This document shows positions 35,107 through 46,689 of a DNA stretch of 64,000 nt, piece after piece. Source of the DNA: Saururus chinensis (taxonomy: Eukaryota; Streptophyta; Magnoliopsida; Piperales; Saururaceae); assembly GCA_035235625.1 (NCBI GenBank), contig CP141147.1, forward strand, positions 12,947,001 to 13,011,000, given 5' to 3'. Both the position numbers and the translations under genes were made by a program. The notes under the pieces are model-generated. The model had not been told where the DNA came from. It saw only the letters and a program-made list of their open reading frames with translations, and did not search any database. How positions within the stretch are numbered: the first letter of the stretch is position 1; every line of letters starts with the position of its first letter.

Positions 35107-36469
35107 ACAGTGTTAATTTGTTACTAAATTAGCTTTAGGATAATTCTAGATACTTTAGTTTCAATTTACTTATTTTTTTTTAGGTTAATTTTTAGTTTCT
35201 TACCTTCTTTTAATTTGATCTTGTAGGTTGAGTTGAAGGTGCTTTCTACACTTGTGGCCACAAGTGGACATTGGCAAGCATAGTGCTTCTCTTCGGTTTA
35301 CAAGATCCTTTTCCCTTTTTATTCTTTTTCCTTAAGTTATTTTTGCTTCCTCTTTCCCTTTTTACACTTAAAATTATGTGGTGTGTTTGTGGTGTATGCG
35401 TAGTCGTCGCTCCTTACTCCCCCGATTAGTACCATTTGACCCTGAGCCTGAGCAGACATCCAGGAGATCTTAGTTGCCCTCGACCTACATCCCTACACCC
35501 CAAACTCTCCCACCAATTCCTCCACCCACACTACTTCTACCTTTTATCATAGCTGAACATCAGTTAGTAGATACACCACTCAAAGCTTGAAGGGAGTATT
35601 ACACTCCCAATGAGTACACCTCCCCTTCATGCATTAAGTTGCTAGAGGTTGCTGCTCAAAATTATGAAATCAAGCCCAATGTCATTCAAATGCTTCCATT
35701 TTTTTATGGACTTAATAATGAAAACCCGTATAGGCACCTAGATGACTTCTTGGAAATATGCACAACTTTTAAGATTTCAAATTTAACCGATGAAGCTGTT
35801 AAACTTCGCCTTTTTCCTTTCACCTTGAAAGATAAGGCTAAGGAATGGCTTCACTCTTTAGAGCTAGACACCATCACAACTTGGGCCCAAATGCAACAAG
35901 AGTTCCTAAAAAAATACTTCCCCATAGGTAAGACCAACCAAATGAGAAAAGCCATAACCACTTTTGCCCAACTTCCCACTGAATAGTTCCATGAGAGTTG
36001 GGATATACTTAAGGACCTTCTTAGGAGGTGTCCTCATCATGCTGTCCCTAAGTGGCAATTAGTGCAACATTTTTACGAGGGTCTTACTGAACAAAATTGT
36101 CATCTTGTTGATGTAAGTTGTGGGGGTACCTTTTTACTAAAAAATGAAAATGAGGCATGGAAACTTTTTGAGGACTTGAGTGAAAATTCTCTTCAACATG
36201 CTGCGTTGAATAGAAATGAGAGTGGACTATCTACCTTGAACAATGCCCCCTCTAAGGGTGGCTTGTATGAAGTCAAAAACCCATTAGACATCTCCTCTAA
36301 AGTTGATACTTTAAGTAGGAAGCTAGACCTCCTTATGACTTCAACACATCAGCCCACTTCCTTCACTCAAGATGCATGCACAATATGCCTTAGCCCAGCC
36401 CATACTATCATAGAGTGCCCCTCTGCCTCTCAATTTCCTGAGCTTGTCCAAGACCATGTGAATGCTACC

Positions 36470-37638
36470 TGATAAGTATAATTTATACGTTATTTTACCC
36501 TTAATTATTCTATTTTCTAGTCTCATTTAAGTGTTAATATAGGTTAAATTATTAGATATTAAATTTAATTAGGTTAGAAAAAGCTTCTATAGTGTTTTGA
36601 ATTAAATTGGCTTATTTTGCAGATTCTTCATTGGCGTTCGAACGGCCTCACTTACCATTCAATCGGTATAACGTAAATTCGAAGAAAAGTCAGTTCAAGC
36701 GTTCGAACGGGTATGTAGGGCATTCGAACGGGATAACGCGCAGTTTCCTTATTTCAATCAATTTCAAGTTTTTTTCATATTGGACTCTTTCTTACGGATC
36801 TTATGCCTATATAAAGACATATTTGGCACGAAATTAGAGAGCAAGTAAATTTTCTAAAGAGAAGAAGGAAGAAGAAGATGGAGAAAAACCCAAAGCTTTC
36901 AATGGAGATTCAAGTGCTTTCTTCTACCATGGAAGTCTAGGCTTTTCTTTTACTTAGGAGTTGATAAAGCTATAGATAAGTTTCAGTTTCTTTTTTTTTT
37001 TAATTTAGATCTCAATTGTGAATTATGACAATTATATGATAAGGATTTTCTTTTTAATGGAAGAGCTTTTCATGTTTATTTAAATCTATGTTGATTTATT
37101 GTCTTGTAGATGATAAATTGATGTGGTTTTGATATTTGCATCAATTCTAATTACTGTGATTTAGATGAGATGGTCATACAATAGTTTTAATGTTTAGATA
37201 ATTAAGGACTTGGATGAGTTATACTAAGATTAGACGGGTCATGCTTATAGCTATTTAGTGTAGATGATTCGTGCTATTGTCAAAGATAGTTCATGCCATA
37301 GAAATTAATTAATGATTCTTTTTGAAGTAATTCTAGCTTGTAGCTGAGAATACTTGCTCATATTCACACTAGATTTAGATTAAGAGTTAAGGAATTGTTA
37401 TGGTTCTATAGTGGATTTGATTTCCTAAGTAAAATCTATCATATTAGTCTCTTACTTTTGATATAGTTTATTCTTTCTTTTGCTTAATTAAAGTTTATGT
37501 TCTTTTTAGTTTTTAATCAGTAAATTCTACTTTAGATTTAGTAATAATTCATCCGTCCTTGAGGTTCGACAACCCTTAAATACTCATCCTAGTACAATTA
37601 CCTTGTACACTTGCAAAGGGTTTAATTATAAATGATCA
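36470..37638 (+). repeat. Solo LTR, family A, nested in Athila-like gag
   Basis: TGATAAGTATAATT...AAATGATCA, 1169 bp, flanked by CTACC at 36465-36469 and 37639-37643. A TATA-like GCCTATATAAAGAC lies near 36788. The TTCGAACG motif recurs upstream. Family members also occur at 52008-53441, 53864-55270 and 58294-59288 (reverse). Confidence 0.9.
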
Positions 37639-38679
37639 CTACCCAATCCTTCCCTAGGGCTAAGAATAATCTATTTTCAAACATATATAACCCTGGGTGA
37701 AGGTATCATCCTAACTTTTCCTGGCAGGCACAAAACCAAGGTGTTGTAGGCAACTAACCCCCTACGCTACCATTCCAAGTCCCACCAGCCCATATCCACC
37801 AACCTCAACTCCAACATCTATATGTCCAACCCAATAGGAGTCCAAGTTTTGAAGAAAAGGTCTTGAGTGCCCTGCAAGGCATTCAATCTCAATACCAACT
37901 CCTCCACTCTCACACACAATCTATAGTAAAGTTAGAAGCCCAAATTGAACAACTAGCCAATGCTATCAATAAGAGAGAGATGGGGACTTTGCCAAGTCAA
38001 CCTATACAAAACCCTAAAGGTCAATTTCAGGTAGAGGGAGCTCCTTCTTCTAATGAACAAGTTAATTCCATAATGACCCTTAGGAGTGGGAGGATTGTTG
38101 ACAAGAGTGTTGGGGGGACACCAGTGACAGATGATAGGACTGAGGAGTTAGAGAGGGCATCCACTAATGAGCCTCAAGTAGAAGTTAGTGCACCACATGA
38201 GATGGAGTTTATATCTTTTTCCCTTTCCTCAGAGTCACTGTCTAAGACCACTTCCGAGGGATTTTATATCCCTAGGGCAAAATTTTGCCCGCGGAAATTA
38301 AAATTTTTTTAAATAAAACTATTTGGCGACGCTCTTTTGAGAGCATCGCTATTATGCCCACAGTAGCGATGTATCACTGTATACATCACTACTGAGCTCA
38401 TATTAGCGTCGCTAATAATTAGAAACAACTGCCGAGGGTGGGCGAAATATTTTTTTTACAATTAAACTATTTAGCGATGCTCTCTAAAATATCCTCCGTA
38501 GCGGCATATTATTGTATACGTCGCTACTAAGCATTTATTAGCGACGCTGTTGTAGAGCGTCGCTAAAAATTAAAAACTACTGGCGCAGGCAGAATTTCAG
38601 CCGTGGCAAAAAAAAAATTTAAGAAAACTATTTAGCGACGCATTGGACGACCGTTGCTAAAACGATTTTTTTATATTTT

Positions 38680-38990
38680 TACTCTCTCTCCTCCCTCCCT
38701 CTCTCTCTCTCTCTCTCACCCTCCTCTCTATCATCCCTCTCCACCCTCCTCTCTCTCACTCTCTCTCTCTTCTCCCTCCCCTCCTCTCTCTCCTCCCCCT
38801 CTCTCCCCTCCTCTCTCTCCTCCCTCCTCTCTCTCTCTCCTCCCTCCCCTCTCTCTTTCTCTCTCACTCTCTCCCCTCCTCCCTCTCTCTCTCCTCCCCC
38901 ACTCTCTCCCCTCCTCTCTCTCCCTCCTCTCTCTATCCTCCCTCCTCTCTCTCTCTCTCTCCTCTATCTCCCTCCCCCTCTCTTTTTCAT
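38680..38990. repeat. CT-rich polypyrimidine tract 1 of C2
   Basis: Almost pure CTCTCC/CTCCCT tract of about 300 bases. Ser- and Leu-rich frames on one strand and Arg/Glu-rich frames on the other are artefacts of composition. Confidence 0.9.
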
Positions 38991-39164
38991 TTAATTTTTT
39001 TTATTGAAAACATAGGTAGTAGCAACATATTCCTATGCATCGCAACTACCAAGGGTAATCATGATGCTTAGAAATATGCGTCGCGATTGCCCTTAGTCAG
39101 TAGCAACGCATATCGCTATGCATCGCTACTGCTTATTTTTTTATTTTTAAAATAATTTTTTCTC

Positions 39165-39520
39165 CCTCTCCTCCCTCTCTCTCTCTCTCCTCTCTCCTCT
39201 CTCTCCTCACTCCCTCTCTCTTTCTCTCTCACTCTCTCCCCTCCTCCCTCTCTCTCTCCACTCCTCTCTCTCTCCCCCTCTCTCCCCTCCCTCTCTCCTC
39301 CCTCCTCTCTCTCTCTCTCCTCTCTCCCTCTACACTCTGTCTCCCTTCTCTCTCTCTCTCCCTCTCTCCTCTCTCCTCCCCCCTCTCTCTCCCCTCTCTC
39401 CTCCCTCCCCTCTCTCTTTCTCTCTCACTCTCTCCCCTGCTCTGTCTCTCTCCTTCCTCCCCTCCCTCTCCTCCCTCTCTCCCCTCTATCTCTCTCTCCC
39501 CTCCCTCCCCCTCTCTCTTT
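39165..39520. repeat. CT-rich polypyrimidine tract 2 of C2
   Basis: A second CT tract of about 350 bases, separated from the first by TAGTAGCAACGCATA-type hairpin repeats. Confidence 0.9.
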
Positions 39521-40076
39521 GTCATTAAATTTTTTATTTAAAAAATAGGTATTAGCAATGCATGTAACTATGTGTCCCTACTACCAACGGTAATAGCGAC
39601 GCATAGTTACATACGTCGCTACTACTATCAGGTAGTAGCGAAGCATACCTATGCATTGCCATTACTTCATAATTTTTAATTTTTTTATTTAAAATTGATA
39701 AATATTAGCGACGCTTATTTATAAATGTCGCTATTGTTGAAACTATTACTGACGTTTGGAAAAATTCATCGTTAATAGTTTTGAAATTTTTAAAAAAAAA
39801 TTAATAGATATATCTTTTAGTGACGCATATGCAAGCATCGATAAAAACCTAAGTATTAGCAATGCATGAACTTAAGCATTGCTAAAAGGTTAGGTATTAG
39901 CGACGTTTGTACTTATACGTCGCTAATAGGCTACCATTAGCGATGCTTAATATTATGCGTTGCTAATATTGGTTTTTTTTGCGACATTTTTTATATGTCG
40001 TTATTACCACTTTGTAGCGACACATTTTATTGCGACGCTTAGAAAAGCGTCACTAATACCCAATTTTGTTGTAGTG

Positions 40077-40664
40077 CTCACTGCCCTCATCTCGGCCTTG
40101 CCCTCGCCTACACTGCGATATCTCGGCCTCGCCCTCATCTGAAGGTATGATATTTTTTATAAATTTGACATGTTTTTTAATTTTAGTCATTGGATTTTTC
40201 CTACATTTCCCATATGTAATTGGTTAACAAATTTCCTCAGTTGGTCTTATTTGGATTTTGACTGTATTTCCCATTTTATTGTGATTGTTACATAAAAACT
40301 AAAATTTGGATTTTATTGCAAATCAAGCATTAATTAGTTACAAATTGCTTGATGTGATTAGTACGTAATGATTGAATTTTGTATTTTTGTTATGAGTAAG
40401 CATCAATTAGTCTCAAATTGACTGCTGTGAAGAAATTATGTTAAATGTTACTGTCAAACTACGAGCTGAATAACTACAAAACTGGAAAAATGTAAATTTA
40501 AATTAAATATATGTGATTAAATAAAATTAAGTAGAATTGAAATTAAAGTAAATTGAAATTAAATTTTCTGGTTATTTGATATAATATATGTGGATAAGTG
40601 GAAAAGTAAGAAACACAATAATTGGAAAACTATAAAATTGAAAATTAAAATTAAAATACGCCCT
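40077..40664 (+). mobile_element. Ulp1-MULE 5' leader and intron, displaced copy
   Basis: From the CACTA end onward the sequence matches 27860-28300: CTGCCCTCATCTCGG, donor CATCTGAAGGTATG, then CATTGGATT, AAGCATTAATTAGTTACAAATTGC and GAGTAAGCATCAATTAG in the same order. From 40487 it also matches 33821-33650 in reverse. It stops at about 40664, where sequence of the Reina-like element begins on the minus strand. Confidence 0.7.
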
Positions 40665-42626
40665 TTGGTAGGTAACAGCAAGAGATCAGTGACAAATGAA
40701 TGGCCCTGTATAGACAAGGTAACCTGCGCACACACCCCATTGCTCCGGAGGTGCTTGTCATCTCCAATTAGGATGTCAAAGGGTTTGGAGTCCGATACGA
40801 AACACCCAAGTCTGGTGGCAACCCTGTCATTAATAAAATTGTGAGTAGAACCACTGTCGATCAGGATAGCTACCTGATGGCACTTGAGGAACCCTGGACG
40901 CGCATTGTGCAAGGCGTAAAAGCCCCAGAAAATGCATGCACAGATATCTCTGGTGAGAGCTCGTCAATGGCGGACAAGGCAGAGCCATCATAACCCTCTT
41001 CTCCTTCGTCAATTTCTTCCACCAGAAGGCTACCCTTAACAGAATAGCGGTGCCCGGGCACGAATTTCTTGTCACATCTGAAACATAATCCCTTCGAACG
41101 ACATTCCTCCATTTGAGCAAGTGTGAGACGTCGCATGATAGGACCAGCAGGGGCGGTTGGCTGAATTGGACGGCCCGGTGCAGAACTGCTGAGGGGCAGG
41201 GGTAAGGAATTGGCGCTAGGGACAGATCGAGCCAACGGTCCCAGCCTCCCTCCTCTACGCTGTCTGGCTAGTTTTTCCTCTTCGATGCGAGCATGACGCA
41301 CCACGTCCCGCATGTTGGCACATGGGAAATGTTGTATCTCTTCTGAAATTTCAGGCTTGAGGCAGCGCTTGAAGGTGCCCACCAAGGCGGCCACCAACCA
41401 ATCGGGCAACTGGTTGGCCACCTTCATGAATTCAGTGTAGTATGCACGGATGGTGGTAGTCTGGCGTAGGGATGATAGCATCTCATTAAAATCCTGGAAC
41501 TCATTAGGCCCAAACTGCACACATAGTTCATTGGAGAAGGCGGCCCAGGTCGGGTAGCACACCTCTTTCTCGAAGCTTTGGAACCAAACTGAGGTGTCAC
41601 TGTCTAGGTGAAAGGCTGCGATGCACAAGCGCTCAGCCTCAGAGTGCGTCCCTTGATAGGCGAAGAATTTTTCCGCCTTGTATAGCCATTCCACTAGATC
41701 ATCATCCCCATTGTAGTGAGGAAATTGTTGGCGGGCTAAACGGGGTTCAACGCTCCCTCTTTGTCCCCCACCATGCCGAGGAAAGTCATCCCAATCTTCT
41801 TCAGCGTCCTGGAATTGGACAGAATGGGGCGGCCTCATAGGGACATTTTCACGAACACTTGGTGTGCCTCGTGTGTCCCAGGTCTGGCATCCCCCTCCCA
41901 ACACTGACTGGCCAGTGCCATAGCGTGCAGGGTAAGGAAGCACCCCTATGTTAACGCCGGCCAGTATTGGGGGGTTCTGGAAGGATGGGCTCTGGAGGCT
42001 GCGAGGGCCCGCCCTTCTGCGGAGGAATTGACGCTGGTACACACAGGAGAGGGTTGACGCGCGCTTCCCATGTGTCCTGCCTTGCCGTCATGCTGGCGAA
42101 ACCACAGTAAGGTTTTGCACTGCCAAGAGTATCTCTAACAGCTTGGCGTTGCTGACCACGGAATTGGCCTTCGGGCTGTCCGCTGCTGATGGTGCTGGAG
42201 CCTCCTTCTCTGAAGGCATCTCCTGCACAACTGCTTGTTTGCCACGAGCCATGGCCGGGTATCGCAAGAGCTCCGATACCAATGATGTGCCCAATGCAGG
42301 CACGATCGGTACCTAGGAGAATTGCGCAGAGAAAGGGGAGAAATATTGAAGAAAGGGGAGAAGTCTGAGAATCTCAAATTGCATAAACTAGAAACAAGAG
42401 TCAAGGCTGCCCCATATAGGAGACAACCCTCCTAGGGAGCCGAACCAGCTGAACCAAATCAGTCTGGTTCATACAATATATTCCTATCAGTGGGTCGGCT
42501 ATACCAGACCACCAACTAAATCAACAAGTACGATAATAAAAGACTACAATACCAATTAAATAATTTAGTGCAATAAAGTAACAATAAGAGAGTCAGTCTA
42601 AGCATCGTGTTCAATCATGCACAACA
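40665..42626 (-). mobile_element. Reina-like Ty3/gypsy chromovirus, 5' half, on the minus strand
   Basis: Reading leftward from 42626: a 344 bp LTR, a PBS (TTGGTATCGGAGC, tRNA-Met type, complement at 42270-42282), then a gag frame (42042 to 40870). The gag carries EWLYKAEKFFAYQGTHSEAE, a WAAFSNELCVQFGP segment and a zinc-knuckle-like CFRCDKKFVPGHR. A protease start follows with AILIDSGSTHNFI. The other half of the same element is on the plus strand at 44545-49391. It looks broken at fewer than ten places in all, apart from the insertion in the other half and the opposed orientation. Confidence 0.8.
42283..42626 (-). repeat. 5' LTR of the Reina-like element
   Basis: 344 bp, reverse complement of 49048-49391 with about 24 differences by hand count, nearly all transitions. 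With a commonly used grass LTR rate of about 1.3e-8 per site per year this gives roughly 2-3 million years, as an order of magnitude. The base group ACGAC after it (42627-42631) is the reverse complement of GTCGT, one mismatch from GTCGC after the other LTR. Confidence 0.85.
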
Positions 42627-42670
42627 ACGACGCTTACAAGCATCGCTAATATTGCAATTTGTTGTAGTGA
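42627..42670 (-). mobile_element. CACTA element C3, terminal fragment
   Basis: Reads GATGCTTGTAAGCGTCGT-type subterminal sequence on the minus strand and ends with AATTTGTTGTAGTG at 42670, the CACTA terminus. It abuts a CT-rich tract with no gap, so C3 appears to have inserted into the CT tract of another CACTA element. Sequence at 49392-49889 beyond the other Reina-like LTR is its likely continuation. Confidence 0.6.
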
Positions 42671-42881
42671 CTCTCTCTCTCCTCTCTCTATCTTCACTCT
42701 CTATCTCTTCACTCTCTCTCTCCTCACTCTATCTCTCATGTCTTTCTCACCCTCTCGCTCTCCTCACCCTCTCTCTCATGTCTTTCTATCTCTATCTCCC
42801 TCTCCTCACTCTATCTCCTCTCCACTCTCTCTATATGCACTCTCTCTTCCTCACTTCTCTCTCTTCACTCTCTCTCTTTTT
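42671..42881. repeat. CT-rich tract of CACTA element C0
   Basis: About 210 bases of CTCTCT/CTCACT. It ends in TTTT-TATTATAAA, exactly the order seen at 62690-62719 in the complete CACTA element, where TTATATTTTA follows. Here a MULE end follows instead. Confidence 0.8.
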
Positions 42882-42890
42882 TATTATAAA
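42882..42890. other. 9-bp target-site duplication of the Ulp1 MULE, other end
   Basis: TATTATAAA, reverse complement of 27431-27439 and identical to the unoccupied site at 62711-62719. Confidence 0.8.
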
Positions 42891-43328
42891 GAGGAATTGA
42901 CCAAAGTAGACTCCTACTTTGGTCAAATAACTGAAATGTGAGCAAGTTTTTACTTTTTACCAAAGTAGACTTGCTCACGTGAGAACTTGTACACGTAGGA
43001 GCACTTTTGACTGAAATACCCTCCCCAAAGTACTCTTCCCGATTCTTGGTGTCTACTCCCGCTCGGTCGTGACTGTTCATCTCCCTCGCCACCTTCACCT
43101 CTCGGCGAGTATTATATTTGCCATTTCCGACTTCATTTGTCATTTCGATTCGCCCTCGCCGGAGAGCTTTTAGTCTTCTTGGCCTCATTCCCTTCTGAGG
43201 CCATTAGTTCCCCCTCACCTTCAGCACCCTTACTATCCTCATCTCGCTGTCGGCTATCTTGCCCTCACCCTCACCCTCACCGCTCTCACTGCCCTCATCT
43301 CGGCCTTGTCCATCTTTCCTTCGTCCTC
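42891..43328 (+). mobile_element. Ulp1-MULE terminal repeat, other end (same orientation as the first)
   Basis: GAGGAATTGACCAAAGTAG onward is about 90% like 27440-27600 and then shares the CTC-rich leader in a looser way. True terminal inverted repeats should face each other. This copy faces the same way as 27440, so the segment carrying it has been inverted. It ends at CTC where CACTA element C2 begins. Confidence 0.75.
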
Positions 43329-44012
43329 CACTACAACAAAAGGACTATTAGCGACACATTTATGCATCGCTAATAGTCTTGTAAGCGTCGCTAATGACTA
43401 TTAGGAAAGCATAAATAACGTCGCTATAAATGTCGAAAAAAGTGTCGTTGCTATTGCTTATTAGCGATGTATAAAATAAACATCGCTAATAAAATCATTA
43501 TGTCGCTAATAATACATTATTAGCGACGTTTATTTTATATGTTGCTAATACTCAATTATTAGTGACGTTATCTATATGTCGCTAAAGAAAAAACAATTTA
43601 AAAAAAAAAGTAAAAAATATCTTATTAACGACGCATAATCATATGCCTCGCTAATATGAAACAATATTTATAAAAAATTAAAATTTATGTATTAGCGACG
43701 CTTATGCAAGCGTCGCTAATAAGAAAAATAATAAAAAAATTAAAAAGACTTTATCGACGCTTTTAAAAGTGTCGCTACAAGCGTTAAAATTTTAAAAAAA
43801 ATTTTGCGAAGGCGATCTGGGAGAGGGGAGAAGGGCCAGATTCCGGCTCCCCACTGAAATCCGGACAATCCTATCGCCAAGGGGAGCCAGGGAGAGAGGG
43901 GGGATTGGGAGGGAGGGGGCTGGGGAGAGGGAGGGGGAGCCGGGGGGGGGGAGGAGCTGGGAGCTGGGAGCTGGGGAGATGCAGGGGCGAACTGGGGAGA
44001 GGGAGGGGGGAG
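43329..44012 (+). mobile_element. CACTA element C2, left half
   Basis: CACTACAACAAAAGGACTATTAGCG at the start, then about 480 bases of TTAGCGACGC-type repeats and a GC-rich core (43800-44012, GGGGAG-rich) like 59930-60650 of C4. It stops in the core where a reversed Athila-like LTR begins. The right half is at 38276-40076. Confidence 0.75.
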
Positions 44013-44541
44013 TGTTGTTACGTCAAAACCAAGACTATAAAGAAGTCAAATTTACATTTGTTTTACTTGTCAATTGTATTAGATAAGGTTGATCCACAGG
44101 GAAAGCCTTGTACAACAAAGTAAACGATTACGAAAAAAATAGAGAAAAGAAAAATTAAGAGTGAAAGAGGTGAAAAGTATTGAGACTATAAAGATTTAAA
44201 AAATCAAGATGAGAAAACACTAAGGCATTAAGGATCATTGTAACATCTAATGATGTTCTTAATGTATCTTGTTATCTCAGTTAGAATCGAATGAAGATTC
44301 TATCTAACCGGAAGATATGAGCATTAAAAGCAAAAACAAAGATAGAAAATGCTTTGGATAGATGAAGGATAAAAAAATTGTCTCTTCAAGATTTCTATGT
44401 ATCCAAATCACAATAGATCAAAAACGAGAGCCTTCAAGCATCTTATGTATCCAAATCACAAAGAAACAAGAAGAAGAACAATATTAAATAAACATCACTT
44501 CAAATAAACAATACTTACTTGAAACCATTGATGAAACATGA
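44013..44541 (-). repeat. Partial Athila-like LTR, family B, reversed
   Basis: TGTTGTTACGTCAAAACC onward matches the reverse complement of 10590-11120. It ends abruptly at about 44541, where the plus-strand half of the Reina-like element begins. That junction is a rearrangement breakpoint. Confidence 0.8.
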
Positions 44542-46689
44542 ATTGAATGTGTTAGGTGTGCAGTGGCTCCAGGAGCTCGGCGATGTTGTTTGGAACTTTT
44601 GGGAGATGTGGATGGACATTGAGCTCCAGGGGCAGCGCGTCCGGTTGGACTGCTCTAGGCCAGGCACTCTTCTCTCCGCCCATCCTTCGAGCACCTTGTT
44701 CTGGTACGCCCCCCAAGGGCTCCTCTTGCAGCAGCGTGCAGCCATTGAGGTGTCTTAGGACATCATGCCGACCGACCTCCAAGAGTTATTGACAGATCAC
44801 CAAGACTTGTTCACTGAGCCACAGGGACTTCCGCCTAGCTATTCTTATGATCATCAAATTCCGATTACCCCTGGCACCGCCCCAACTAATGTGCGTCCCT
44901 ATCGCTACCCACATATTCAGAAAGCAGAGATCGAGTGGCTCGTGTTCGATATGCTTCAGGCAGGAATTATCAGGCCTAGTACAAGTTTCTATTCGTCACC
45001 AGTGTTACTTGTGCATAAGAAGGACGGTACATGGCATTTCTGTGTTGACTACCGCGCCCTCAATGCCGTGACTGTGAAAGACAAGTATCCGATTCCAGTG
45101 ATTGAGGAGTTGCTCGATGACTTGACCGGTGCTACTGTGTTTAGTAAGCTCGACCTACGTTCGGGCTATCATCATATCCACATGAATGCCGCCGATGTGC
45201 ACAAGACAGCCTTCTGAACTCACGATGGCCACTTCAAGTTCCTGGTATGCCATTTGGATTGACAAATGCCCCATCCATATTTTAGTGCCTCATGAACGAC
45301 CTCTTTCATCCGTTCCTGCATCGTTATATATTGGTCTTCTTCGATGATATTCTGGTGTACAGCAGATCCTAGACAAAGCACTTGACACACCTCAGGTCGG
45401 TCTTCTCTATTCTGCGTGCCAATTCTTTATGTCTTAAACGTTCAAAGTGCTCTTTTGGCAGTCAGCAGGTGGATTATTTAGGCCACATTATATCGGGGAA
45501 TGGTGTCGCCACCGACCTAGCCAAGGTGGCCGCCATGCTGTCTTGGCCTATTTCCAAGTGTGTTCGGGCACTCCGTGGGTTTCTAGGCCTCACCGGGTAC
45601 TATCGGCGCTTCATTAGTCAATATGGGGAGTTGACTAGACCTTTGATAGCGCTGCTCAAACGGGGCGCTTTTGCTTGGACTCCAGATGCACAGGAGGCCT
45701 TTGAAGGGCTGAAGCAAGCCATGGCCTCCGCCCCAGTCTTGATTCTGCCTGATTTCAGCTGCCCGTTTGTGGTAGTGACTGATGCTTCGGACGCTGGCTT
45801 GGGGGCGGTTTTGTTACAGGACGAGTGTCCCATCGCCTATTTCAGCAATGCTCTGGCGGGCCATTCCTTGTCGCTATCTGTCTATGAGAAGGAAATGCTG
45901 ACCATCATCCATGTGGTCACCAAGTGGCGCCCATACCTATTGGGTCGACGGTTCCTTTTTCACACTGACCATCAGCCATTGAAGTTTTTCCTCGAATAGC
46001 GGGTGTCCACTCCGTCTTAGCAGCGGTGGGTCAATAAACTTTTGGGTTATGATTATGAAGTTGTGTATAAGAAGGGATCAGAAAACACAGTGGTTGACGC
46101 TCTCTCTCGTATACCTACCCCGGGGTCGTGTTTGGCCTTCTCCACGCTCTCTTGTCCCTTTATTGATGAGTTGAAGCAGGCCTACTGTTCTGATGCCTCG
46201 ACGCAGGCTTTGATTGTTGCTCTCCAGGATGACTCGGCAGCCCATCCGTTTTACACTTGGCGGGATGATCTTTTGTTCTAGAAGGATCGGTTGTGGGTTC
46301 CTGTTGTCTCTGATCTTCACCGCCGCATTATATCTCATTTCGATGATTCTCCAGTGGCTGGTCATGAAGGGGTTTTTCGCACTTATAAGAGGGTCAGCCA
46401 GAGTTTCTTATGGTTGGGGGTTCATCGGGCTATGCATGAGTATGTGACTGCTTGTGATATTTGTCAGCGCACCAAGGCTGCTACCACTTCTCCAGCTGGG
46501 TTGCTCCAACCTCTGCCCATTCCGGACAAAGTATGGGAGGATGTATCGATGGACTTTGTGGAGGCCTTACCGCTGGTGCAGGGTAAGTCGGTGATCATGG
46601 TGGTGGTTGACCGTCTGTCTAAGTATGCTCATTTCTACGTGTTGGGTCATCCTTTCACTGCTAAAACGGTGGCGGACCTGTATGTCTGG

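Larger units (their letters stand above)
33822..38275 (+). mobile_element. Athila-like Ty3/gypsy element, fossil (LTR, PBS, gag)
   Basis: Visible parts are an LTR of mixed origin, a PBS of the tRNA-Asp type at 35090-35106, a leader and gag. Gag is typical of Athila: LLEVAAQNYEIKPN, the LRLFPFTLKDKAKEWLHSL segment and, after a nested LTR, SIVKLEAQIEQLANAINKRE near 37935. No polymerase region or 3' LTR is present before CACTA sequence begins at about 38276. A solo LTR of the A family interrupts gag. Gag itself has only a few breaks. Age is not measurable without a paired LTR. Confidence 0.8.
38276..40076 (+). mobile_element. CACTA element C2, right half
   Basis: Starts inside a family core motif (GGGCAAAATTTTGCCCGCGG), continues with TTAGCGACGC-type repeats and two CT-rich tracts, and ends CAATTTTGTTGTAGTG at 40076. 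The next bases CTC (40077-40079) equal CTC at 43326-43328, just before the CACTACAACAAAAGG start of the left half at 43329. Sequence beyond each CTC belongs to the MULE 5' leader, so C2 had inserted into the MULE and its two halves now lie apart. Non-coding. Confidence 0.7.

Noticed and set aside
38654-39525. Leu/Ser-rich and Arg/Glu-rich frames
   Set aside because: Pure translation of CT/GA microsatellite tracts inside a CACTA element, with no start context and no domain.
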